Assembly (NCBI GenBank): GCA_028288315.1
Contig: JAQBNY010000066.1
Location: 1 to 7,991, forward strand
Length of the DNA: 7,991 nt
Reading direction: 5' to 3'
Origin: Mucilaginibacter sp.
GTDB lineage: Bacteria > Bacteroidota > Bacteroidia > Sphingobacteriales > Sphingobacteriaceae
The position numbers were made by a program, and so were the translations under genes. The notes below the pieces were generated by a model, which ran no database searches, was not told where the DNA came from, and saw nothing but the letters and a program-made list of their open reading frames with translations. Positions 1-5,592 of the stretch are shown here, in pieces. The first letter of the stretch is position 1, and every line of letters starts with the position of its first letter.

Positions 1-120
1 GAAACAGATGCTATCCGCCTTATAAAGTATAAAGAGATATTAGCCGCATTAGAAACCGCTACAGATATGTGCGAAGACGCAGCTAATGTAATGGAATCAA
101 TATTAGTTAAAAACGCCTAA
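1..120 (+). CDS. DUF47 family protein (PhoU-like phosphate transport accessory), C-terminal end only
   Basis: An open frame enters from the left edge and ends at TAA (118-120), giving 39 residues. They contain IKYKEILAALETATDMCED and end in an alpha-helical tail with ANVMESILVKN. This helix, with the KYKEI..LE...D.CED..N pattern, is typical of the C-terminus of DUF47/TIGR00153 proteins, which are all-helical relatives of PhoU. These proteins are usually encoded directly upstream of a PiT phosphate transporter, as here: the next start codon is 16 nt downstream, so the two are probably co-transcribed. The role in phosphate uptake or its control is inferred from the family and neighbour; the mechanism is not established. 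Most of the protein lies outside the window, so nothing can be said of its start or regulation. Confidence 0.85.
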   Translation, partial: ETDAIRLIKYKEILAALETATDMCEDAANVMESILVKNA

Positions 121-136
121 GCAAAACAATTTTTAG

Positions 137-1144
137 ATGGTTACTACCTTACTTGTTGCTGTTATTGCCCTGGCGCTTATTTTTGATTATACAAACGGTT
201 TTCATGACGCGGCCAACTCTATAGCAACCATCGTATCAACCAAAGTATTAACACCTTTTCAGGCGGTATTACTTGCAGCCGTATTTAATTTTGCCGCTTA
301 CTTTTTTATAAAAGACCATAAAGTTGCCAATACCGTTGCCAAAATTGTTCATGAAGAGTTTATTACCCTGCATGTAATACTGGCCGGTTTAATTGCCGCC
401 ATTACCTGGAACTTAACAACATGGTGGTTTGGTATTCCTTCAAGTTCATCACACACACTTATTGGTGGTTTTGCCGGCGCAGGCATAACTAATGCAATGC
501 TTTTAGGTGCCCCCGGTTTAAGCGCTGTTAATGCGCATTACATACTTACCATTATCGCTTACATTGTACTGGCGCCATTTATAGGTTTATTTATAGCCTA
601 TTTTATAACCATAATGATACTGCACCTTTGTAAAAGGGCCAAGCCTGTATCTGCAGAGCGGTGGTTTAAAAGGTTACAATTGGTATCTGCCGCGGCACTG
701 AGCTTTGCGCACGGTACAAATGATGCGCAAAAGGTTATGGGTATTTTATACGTAGCCCTGGTTGCATCTAAAATAATTAACAGCGGCTCCCCAATGCCTG
801 AGTGGATCCCGCTGGCTTGTTACTCGGCTATATCATTAGGTACCATGTCTGGCGGTTGGAAGATTGTTAAAACAATGGGATCAAAGATCACCAAAATAAC
901 CCCGCTTGAGGGCGTAGCAGCCGAAACTGCTGGTGCCATTACACTATTCATTACTGAACGTTTAGCTATACCGGTTTCAACTACACATACTATAACAGGT
1001 TCCATCATTGGTGTGGGGCTTACTAAGCGTGTATCGGCAGTGCGCTGGGGTGTTACTGTTAACCTGGTTTGGGCATGGATAATAACTATTCCTATTTCGG
1101 CGTTAATTGCCGGACTGGTATTTATGCTGGTTCGCCACTGGTAA
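137..1144 (+). CDS. pit: PiT-family inorganic phosphate transporter
   Basis: This 335-residue inner-membrane protein is almost entirely hydrophobic helices. It carries the two inverted-repeat signatures of the PiT family (PF01384): DYTNGFHDAANSIAT near residues 17-31 and AHGTNDAQKVMG near 191-202. Each repeat also has a paired re-entrant motif, IPSSSSHTLIGG near 100-111 and IPVSTTHTITGS in the last quarter. PiT proteins take up phosphate, usually as a metal-phosphate complex or with a cation, driven by the ion gradient. The protein is much shorter than E. coli PitA (about 500 residues) because it lacks a large central hydrophilic loop; the short form is common in Bacteroidota and archaea. The ATG at 137 is the only start that keeps the whole first helix. 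No clear Shine-Dalgarno sequence precedes it. It lies 16 nt after the DUF47 stop, and that pairing supports phosphate as substrate. The last 12 codons are duplicated in the spacer downstream. Confidence 0.95.
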   Translation: MVTTLLVAVIALALIFDYTNGFHDAANSIATIVSTKVLTPFQAVLLAAVFNFAAYFFIKDHKVANTVAKIVHEEFITLHVILAGLIAAITWNLTTWWFGIPSSSSHTLIGGFAGAGITNAMLLGAPGLSAVNAHYILTIIAYIVLAPFIGLFIAYFITIMILHLCKRAKPVSAERWFKRLQLVSAAALSFAHGTNDAQKVMGILYVALVASKIINSGSPMPEWIPLACYSAISLGTMSGGWKIVKTMGSKITKITPLEGVAAETAGAITLFITERLAIPVSTTHTITGSIIGVGLTKRVSAVRWGVTVNLVWAWIITIPISALIAGLVFMLVRHW

Positions 1145-1209
1145 TTATATCCCGATTGTGTAATTTTGCCGGACTGATATTTATACTGGTATGCCACCGG
1201 TAATTATAT
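1107..1209 (+). repeat. Imperfect tandem duplication of the pit 3' end (59-nt period)
   Basis: Bases 1107-1150 and 1166-1209 align without gaps at an offset of 59 nt, with 39 of 44 positions identical by hand count. The differences are at 1118, 1126, 1132, 1133 and 1139 of the first copy. The first copy covers the last 12 sense or stop codons of the phosphate transporter plus a few bases after its TAA. The second copy is intergenic, yet still reads AGLIFILVCHR-stop, against AGLVFMLVRHW-stop in the gene. A further partial unit follows: GTAATTTTG occurs at 1160-1168 and again at 1217-1225. The offset is not a multiple of three, so the second copy is out of frame with the gene and is probably not translated. 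A local tandem duplication that has since diverged is the simplest reading. Confidence 0.85.
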
Positions 1210-1225
1210 TTTGGCAGTAATTTTG
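1161..1225 (+). promoter_or_regulatory. Candidate Bacteroidota -7 boxes upstream of the DUF4197 gene
   Basis: TAATTTTG at 1161-1168 and at 1218-1225 both match the Bacteroidota -7 consensus TAnnTTTG exactly. The downstream one would give a leader of only about 8 nt before the ATG at 1239; the upstream one would give a leader of roughly 65 nt. Neither has a perfect TTG -33 element at the usual spacing; the upstream box has CTG at 1138-1140, 20 nt before it. Both lie in the duplicated segment, so the duplication may have copied or created a promoter. The motif is short and AT-rich and could occur by chance. Confidence 0.3.
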
Positions 1226-1238
1226 ATACTTAGCCGCT

Positions 1239-1961
1239 ATGAAAAAAATCTTATTATTTATCCCGTTCCTGTTTCTTATTTTCTCTGGTTGCGATACGCT
1301 TAGTCAGGTAGCACAAACAACCGTTAACCAATCTGCCAACCCGTCTGCATTAGAGATTGGCAATGGCCTTAAACAAGCGCTTGAGATAGGCACCACTAAA
1401 AGTTCTGATCAGCTATCGGCTGTTAACGGCTTTTTTGCTAACGCTGCTATTAAAATACTTTTCCCGCCCGAGGCACAAAAGGTTGAACGTACACTCCGCA
1501 GTATTGGCATGGGTAAACTCGCCGACGACGTGATACTATCACTTAACCGCGCTGCCGAAGATGCCGCTGGCAAAGCAAAACCTATATTTGTTAACGCCAT
1601 TAAGCAAATGACCCTGCAGGATGTTACCAACATTTTGTTAGGTAGCCAGGATGCTGCTACACAGTATTTTAAACGTACTACAACATCGCAGTTAGCAGAG
1701 AGCTTTAAACCTGTTGTGCAAGCCAGCCTTAATAAAGTAGGCGCTACCAAATATTACGGTGATGCCGCGGCCACATACAACAAAGTGCCTTTTGCGAGCA
1801 AGGTAAACCCCGATATAAGCGATTACGTTACTCAAAAAGCAATTAGTGGCTTATTTGTTGAGATAGCCCAGGAAGAATTGAATATTCGCCAAAATTTATC
1901 GGCACGTACTACGCCATTGTTGCAAAAGGTGTTCTCTTTCTACGATAAGAATAAAAAGTAG
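1239..1961 (+). CDS. DUF4197 domain-containing lipoprotein
   Basis: This 240-residue protein has a lipoprotein signal peptide: two lysines after Met1, a hydrophobic core, and lipobox IFSGC with the lipidated cysteine at residue 18. The mature protein should be anchored in the periplasm or outer membrane. The rest matches DUF4197 (PF13852) as I recall the family: an N-terminal LEIGNGLKQALEIG segment, a VNGFFANAAIKILFPPEA segment near residues 63-80, a GMGKLADDVILSLNRAAEDA helix near 90-109, ILLGSQDAATQYF near 132-144, and a C-terminal pattern with AISGLFVEIAQEE near 201-213. The family has no established biochemical function and shows no catalytic motif here. The ATG at 1239 gives a correct signal peptide. 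It lies 94 nt after the transporter stop, so it may have its own promoter. It converges with the glycosylase gene on the other strand, 14 nt apart, with no obvious terminator between them. Confidence 0.88.
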   Translation: MKKILLFIPFLFLIFSGCDTLSQVAQTTVNQSANPSALEIGNGLKQALEIGTTKSSDQLSAVNGFFANAAIKILFPPEAQKVERTLRSIGMGKLADDVILSLNRAAEDAAGKAKPIFVNAIKQMTLQDVTNILLGSQDAATQYFKRTTTSQLAESFKPVVQASLNKVGATKYYGDAAATYNKVPFASKVNPDISDYVTQKAISGLFVEIAQEELNIRQNLSARTTPLLQKVFSFYDKNKK

Positions 1962-1975
1962 CTAGCTCTTTAAGA

Positions 1976-2671
1976 TTACCCTACTTCGCTAAACGCCTGC
2001 AGGTATTTATCAATGTAAGCCTGCTTGGCTTTGGTTTTGTATTGCATAATAAATCTGGGATGCTCCAGTGCTACAATTTTGTTGAAAAACCCGTGTTCAT
2101 CGTTCAACTTTTTGATGAACTTTTCGTTTTGCCCTGTACCAAAGCAAAAGCAAGTATCGGTATAAACGCCTAAAGCTATTTGCTTTTTAATGTTATCAAT
2201 AATAAAAGGGGTTACCGTGGTACAAAGTGCTTTGCTATCATAGTAGTTGTAATTTTTCTCCTTACCCTTATTATCAATTGTAGTAAAGCCAAGCGGAGAA
2301 AGGGAGTTAATATAGATTTTTTTGTAAAAAGCCTCTGGCCCGCCGTAAGCATTAATCACTTCGTACACATACACTGACGATGGCTCATGCGTAACCTTGC
2401 CCTCATAATTGATATTGCATTCAGCCTGCAGCCGCTTTGGATCTGTAAAGGGGATACCAGTTAAGCCACCACCAAATCTGCCCGGATTAATGCCCATGAT
2501 GATGTGCCGCTTGTTTTGGTCACTGTAATATTTGCGGTAAAACTCCTCTGATATCCGCATGGCCTGTACTTCTTCCTTAAACGGGTTCATGATACGGATG
2601 CCAGCCGGTAACTGCGGCCCTGTGTATTCCAGTTGCTTATTGAACGTTATTACTTTATCAGCGAAAGTCAT
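1976..2671 (-). CDS. SMUG2-type uracil-DNA glycosylase family protein (DUF4918)
   Basis: This 231-residue cytoplasmic protein belongs to the uracil-DNA glycosylase superfamily. Motif 1 is IIMGINPGRFGGGLTGIPF at residues 57-75, with the Asn62-Pro-Gly64 core that positions the water and the base. The second motif is ALEHPRFIMQY near 201-211, with His204 and Pro205 in the DNA-intercalating loop. The SSVYVYEVI and INSLSPLGF segments near 98-129 fit the SMUG1/SMUG2 fold. The closest characterised relative I know is SMUG2 from Pedobacter heparinus, reported to remove uracil and deaminated purines (hypoxanthine, xanthine) from DNA, which starts base excision repair. The same substrates are inferred here, not shown. 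Length is normal for the family. The ATG at 2671 is 24 nt after the stop of the DUF885 gene, so the two may be co-transcribed; no Shine-Dalgarno sequence is visible. No other repair gene is in the window. Confidence 0.85.
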   Translation of the reverse strand: MTFADKVITFNKQLEYTGPQLPAGIRIMNPFKEEVQAMRISEEFYRKYYSDQNKRHIIMGINPGRFGGGLTGIPFTDPKRLQAECNINYEGKVTHEPSSVYVYEVINAYGGPEAFYKKIYINSLSPLGFTTIDNKGKEKNYNYYDSKALCTTVTPFIIDNIKKQIALGVYTDTCFCFGTGQNEKFIKKLNDEHGFFNKIVALEHPRFIMQYKTKAKQAYIDKYLQAFSEVG

Positions 2672-2695
2672 GGATATTTTTAATTAATATCGGGG

Positions 2696-4480
2696 CTATT
2701 GCGTTTTTGCCCACGCATCCATTTTAGTTTCAAAAACACTTAATGGCATAGCACCATCCTTTAATACCTGGTTATGAAATTCGGCCAGGTTAAATTTACT
2801 GCCTAACTGTTTTTCATATTTAGTGCGTAGCTCCCTTATTTTTAAAGCGCCGGTTTTATAGCCAAGCGCCTGTGCCGGTATACCCATATAACGCTCAATT
2901 TCGGCAGTAGCGCCTTGTTCGCTAATAGCTTCGTTATCCATCATATATTTAATAGCCTGTTCCCGTGTCATCCCTTTAGTGTGGATAGCCACATCAACCA
3001 CCAGCCTAACGGCGCGGTGCATTTCATCGCCCAGCGCACCCATATGCTGGTAGGGGTCAGTATATAAGCCCAGTTCTTTACCTAACGATTCGCAGTACAA
3101 TGCCCAACCCTCTATATAAGCATTCTCGAGTATCAAAAACCTGCGGAATTTAGGGAGCTTGGTATTCTCCTGCGTTAAAGAGATTTGGTAATGATGGCCC
3201 GGTATAGCCTCGTGTAAAAACAACGACTCCATGCCTGATGTTATGTTAAACTTTGTGGCATCCAATATTGGCACATAAAAAATGCCCGGTCTTTTTCCAT
3301 CTGCCGATCCCTGGTTATACTCCGCACTTGCAGAAGCCGCCCTGAAAGCTTCGGTCTGCTTGATCATAAACGGCGTTTTAGGCACATGAGTAAACATCTT
3401 TTTCAAATTTGGCTCCATGCGTTTATGAATATCCTCAAACGCTTTAAGTACCGCTGCCGGGGTTTTGTAAGGCATAAACTTAGCATCGGTCTTCATGTAC
3501 TCGAAAAAGGCTGCCCTATCGCCTTTAAAGCCCACTACATTTTTAATGCTATCCATTTGCTTGCTGATGCGCGCAACTTCGCTCAGGCCGGTTTGGTAAA
3601 TTTCTTCGGGTGTGCGGGTGGTGGAGGTTTGCTGTTTTACCAGATAGGCGTATTTAGCTGCCCCGTCGTTAACAGACGATAAGCCCGAAGTGCTGCGGGT
3701 ATGTGGCAGGTATTCGTTTTGCAGGTAGGTTGCCAGTTTTTTATAGGTAGGCACGGCTACATCAGCAATGGTCTTTTTGTATGCTTGGGTAATGGTTTTT
3801 TTATCAGCGTCAGAAAAATCTGCAGGCATGCTTTTTATCGGGTCGTAAAAAATGCTTTTGGTAACATCTGTTACAACAAAGCTTTGCATTTGGGGTATCA
3901 TTTTAACTACCAAAGCTTTTGGCAGCACAACGCCTGTTTTAATGCCGTTATTAAAATTGCCAATAGCCGTATCTGCCCAGGCAGAAAAAGCGGCTAAGCG
4001 TTTTAGCCAGTCGTTGTAATCTTTAACGGTTTTAAACGGCTGTGCGTTTGAGCCCGAACCTAACTGACCCATAGTTATAGGCAGTGCAAACATTTGGTTA
4101 AAAGGCATATACTCCAGATGGTATTGAAACCCATCCAGATTAGTTTGTGCCTCGTAAACAAAAATATCGTACGATATCTTGTCGTTATCATCCAGGTCTT
4201 CGCGTTTAAAGGTTTTTATACTATCCAGGTAGGCGGCATAAAAATCATGCGCCTGTTTTAAATATTCAACAGAACCTGTGTTTGGCAGTTGATCATTATA
4301 TCGCGCATCGCCAATAGAGGTAGCGGTTAACGGGTCGAGCTTTAGGTAGCCTTCGTAATAGTTATCAAATAGCTTGGCCAGCTGTTTATTATCACCGGTT
4401 ACGGTGCTGTTATCAGCTTGCTTTTGTTTACAGGCTGTAAAAGTGGCGGCCAGAGAAATAACCATCAATATTTTTTTCAT
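2696..4480 (-). CDS. DUF885 family lipoprotein, putative zinc metallopeptidase
   Basis: From the ATG at 4480 this is a 594-residue protein. It begins with a lipoprotein leader (MKKILMVISLAATFTAC, cysteine 17), so it is probably exported and lipid-anchored. The body matches DUF885 (PF05960): an opening FDNYYEGYLKLDPLTATSIG region, long alpha-helical stretches, and the diagnostic LFLHEAIPGHHYQ with His423, Glu424, His429 and His430. EGWALYCE follows at 457-464, with a candidate third metal ligand. HExxPGHH with a downstream Glu resembles gluzincin-type zinc peptidases, so peptidase activity is likely, but the substrate is unknown. The frame stays open up to an ATG at 4546, but that start would bury the signal peptide behind 22 non-signal residues, so 4480 is preferred. 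The gene lies 89 nt after the M90 peptidase gene and 24 nt before the glycosylase gene. Confidence 0.9.
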   Translation of the reverse strand: MKKILMVISLAATFTACKQKQADNSTVTGDNKQLAKLFDNYYEGYLKLDPLTATSIGDARYNDQLPNTGSVEYLKQAHDFYAAYLDSIKTFKREDLDDNDKISYDIFVYEAQTNLDGFQYHLEYMPFNQMFALPITMGQLGSGSNAQPFKTVKDYNDWLKRLAAFSAWADTAIGNFNNGIKTGVVLPKALVVKMIPQMQSFVVTDVTKSIFYDPIKSMPADFSDADKKTITQAYKKTIADVAVPTYKKLATYLQNEYLPHTRSTSGLSSVNDGAAKYAYLVKQQTSTTRTPEEIYQTGLSEVARISKQMDSIKNVVGFKGDRAAFFEYMKTDAKFMPYKTPAAVLKAFEDIHKRMEPNLKKMFTHVPKTPFMIKQTEAFRAASASAEYNQGSADGKRPGIFYVPILDATKFNITSGMESLFLHEAIPGHHYQISLTQENTKLPKFRRFLILENAYIEGWALYCESLGKELGLYTDPYQHMGALGDEMHRAVRLVVDVAIHTKGMTREQAIKYMMDNEAISEQGATAEIERYMGIPAQALGYKTGALKIRELRTKYEKQLGSKFNLAEFHNQVLKDGAMPLSVFETKMDAWAKTQ

Positions 4481-4501
4481 TGCGATATGGGTTTGATGCT
4501 T

Positions 4502-4533
4502 TAAAGCTAAAGAATTTTTTGATGCAAAAGCAA
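4502..4533 (-). promoter_or_regulatory. Candidate promoter of the DUF885 gene
   Basis: Read on the - strand, TTG (4533-4531) is followed after 21 nt by TAGCTTTA (4509-4502), a 7-of-8 match to the Bacteroidota -7 box TAnnTTTG. Transcription would begin about 4497, giving a leader of about 17 nt before the ATG at 4480. The site lies inside the longer open frame that starts at 4546, so if it is real it supports the shorter start. It rests on motif matching alone in an AT-rich spacer. Confidence 0.28.
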
Positions 4534-4569
4534 CCTCCATCGTCAAGCTTGTATTACCAGCCGCTTTAT

Positions 4570-5334
4570 TTATTCAGCCGGATGTTGTCCGAAGATCTTG
4601 CTGAGCATAGCGTATAATTCCGGGTGATTATTTTGAAACTGGTCGGGCTTTTTAAAAAAATATTCAGATACAACCGCGAAAAATTCAGCTTGGTTGGTGG
4701 TGGCATACGGGTTAATATCGGAATGGTCCATTTCTATGTTACGGATTTCCTGATGCATCATTTTAACCCACGGCTCAATGTACTCGTGTGCCAGGAAACT
4801 TTCGGGTATGCCATCTGTAGCACCGTCGGCTTTATCCAGCAGGTGCACAAACTCATGGATGCCGGTATTTTCTTCTCCAGAATTTTTTGAGAAACCTTTT
4901 ACCAGCGCGCTACGCGATAATATCATTTGCCCGTTCATATAACCACTGCCTACCATGCCCAGTATATTGCGATCCTTGGTCCCTTCAAACTGGAACTCAT
5001 TATTAAAAGTATCAGGGTATAAAAGTACGTTGGTAACATTGCGATATGTCCACCCTTTAAAGCCAAAGATGGGTATTACGGCGCTTGATGCTACCATTAT
5101 ACTGTCAATATCATGGATCTCGAAACCCAAACCCTCAATATGCACGTCGGTTAAAAACCTCTGTACCCTTTGCTCAAATACTTTTTTATCCTCATCATTT
5201 AAATTGTTATAAAAATCAATATGCTGGGTAAGTAGCTGCTTTAGCAAAGGCGAATGCCATAGGGCTGCCGACTTCTTGCGAATGAAGAAGTAAATTAAAG
5301 CAACTATAACGATAGCTAATGCGAGTATAAGCAT
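4570..5334 (-). CDS. mtfA: M90-family zinc metallopeptidase, MtfA-like
   Basis: This 254-residue protein has one N-terminal membrane helix (about residues 2-18) followed by RKK, which by the positive-inside rule places the rest in the cytoplasm. The soluble part matches the M90/MtfA family (PF06167): VASSAVIPIFGF near 81-92, zinc motif HEFVHLLD with His160, catalytic Glu161 and His164, and NPYATTNQAEFFAVVSEYFF at 208-227, where Glu217 is the probable third zinc ligand. E. coli MtfA is a soluble aminopeptidase that binds the glucose repressor Mlc. No Mlc gene is visible here and the membrane anchor differs from E. coli, so that role should not be transferred. Length is near that of E. coli MtfA (265). 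The ATG at 5334 gives a complete membrane helix. It is first in a run of three - strand genes, with a DUF885 peptidase next after 89 nt. Confidence 0.88.
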   Translation of the reverse strand: MLILALAIVIVALIYFFIRKKSAALWHSPLLKQLLTQHIDFYNNLNDEDKKVFEQRVQRFLTDVHIEGLGFEIHDIDSIMVASSAVIPIFGFKGWTYRNVTNVLLYPDTFNNEFQFEGTKDRNILGMVGSGYMNGQMILSRSALVKGFSKNSGEENTGIHEFVHLLDKADGATDGIPESFLAHEYIEPWVKMMHQEIRNIEMDHSDINPYATTNQAEFFAVVSEYFFKKPDQFQNNHPELYAMLSKIFGQHPAE

Positions 5335-5353
5335 GGCGGTTCTATTGGCGAGT

Positions 5354-5386
5354 ACAAGTTAATAAATAATGTGTTTATTGATGCAA
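5354..5386 (-). promoter_or_regulatory. Candidate promoter of the M90 peptidase gene
   Basis: On the - strand, TTG (5386-5384) and TAACTTGT (5361-5354) are separated by 22 nt. The second element is an imperfect match to the Bacteroidota -7 box TAnnTTTG. A start near 5349 would give a leader of about 15 nt before the ATG at 5334. A promoter is expected here, because a strong terminator closes the preceding pdh unit, but the match is weak. Confidence 0.22.
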
Positions 5387-5474
5387 TGTTGAGCCAGTCG
5401 AGCTATTACCGAGCCAAGCTTTTACGCGCGGGTCTCCGACAAGCCCAGACTGTACCTATCCTGTCCATTTCCAT

Positions 5475-5515
5475 GTTATTGCGAGGAGGAATGACGTAGC
5501 AATCTTGTCGCGAAT
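5475..5515 (+). repeat. Probable dispersed intergenic repeat (ATTGCGAGGAGGAA...GCAATC type)
   Basis: The segment contains ATTGCGAGGAGGAATGACG followed by TAGCAATCTTGTCGCG. ATTGC (5478-5482) and GCAAT (5499-5503) form an inverted pair around a purine-rich core. The core resembles a short element of the form TCATTGCGAGGAG...GAAGCAATCT that I recall from intergenic regions of many Bacteroidota and some other bacterial genomes. It lies between the pdhC terminator and the M90 peptidase gene and encodes nothing. With only one copy in the window, its repetitive nature rests on recognition, not on a count. The GC-richer bases just upstream (about 5391-5470) may belong to the same insertion but show no clear ends. 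Confidence 0.45.
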
Positions 5516-5534
5516 GCATAAACGTATTAAACAA

Positions 5535-5564
5535 AAAAAGCGATGAGTTTACTCATCGCTTTTT
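5535..5564 (-). terminator. Rho-independent terminator of the pdhA-pdhC unit
   Basis: A perfect 13-bp stem (5535-5547 with 5552-5564; core GCGATGAG / CTCATCGC flanked by A/T pairs) encloses a 4-nt loop. Read on the - strand, the stem runs into seven consecutive T (5539-5533), 28 nt after the pdhC stop codon, as expected for an intrinsic terminator of pdhC. The + strand also has a T5 after the stem, so it may block transcription in both directions, but no + strand gene lies just upstream. Confidence 0.88.
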
Positions 5565-5590
5565 AAATCCGAAATTGAAATCCGAAGTTC
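5565..5590. repeat. 13-nt tandem direct repeat between pdhC and its terminator
   Basis: AAATCCGAAATTG (5565-5577) and AAATCCGAAGTTC (5578-5590) are adjacent and agree at 11 of 13 positions. They fill the 3' untranslated stretch between the pdhC stop and the terminator stem. This looks like a small slippage duplication; no function is implied. Confidence 0.6.
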
Positions 5591-5592
5591 AA

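Noticed and set aside
820..1197. 125-codon open frame on the - strand over the end of the phosphate transporter
   Set aside because: It is antisense to a clear PiT gene, has no recognisable domain or leader, and its composition is that of a reverse-complement shadow.
1954..1980. Possible bidirectional terminator between the convergent DUF4197 and glycosylase genes
   Set aside because: AAAG/CTTT around AGCTAGCT gives only a short weak stem without a proper T-run. The 14-nt gap has no convincing intrinsic terminator.
3386..3997. Two 98-codon + strand frames opposite the DUF885 gene
   Set aside because: Both lie within a well-supported gene with conserved zinc motifs on the other strand, and their translations look like Cys/Phe-rich antisense noise.
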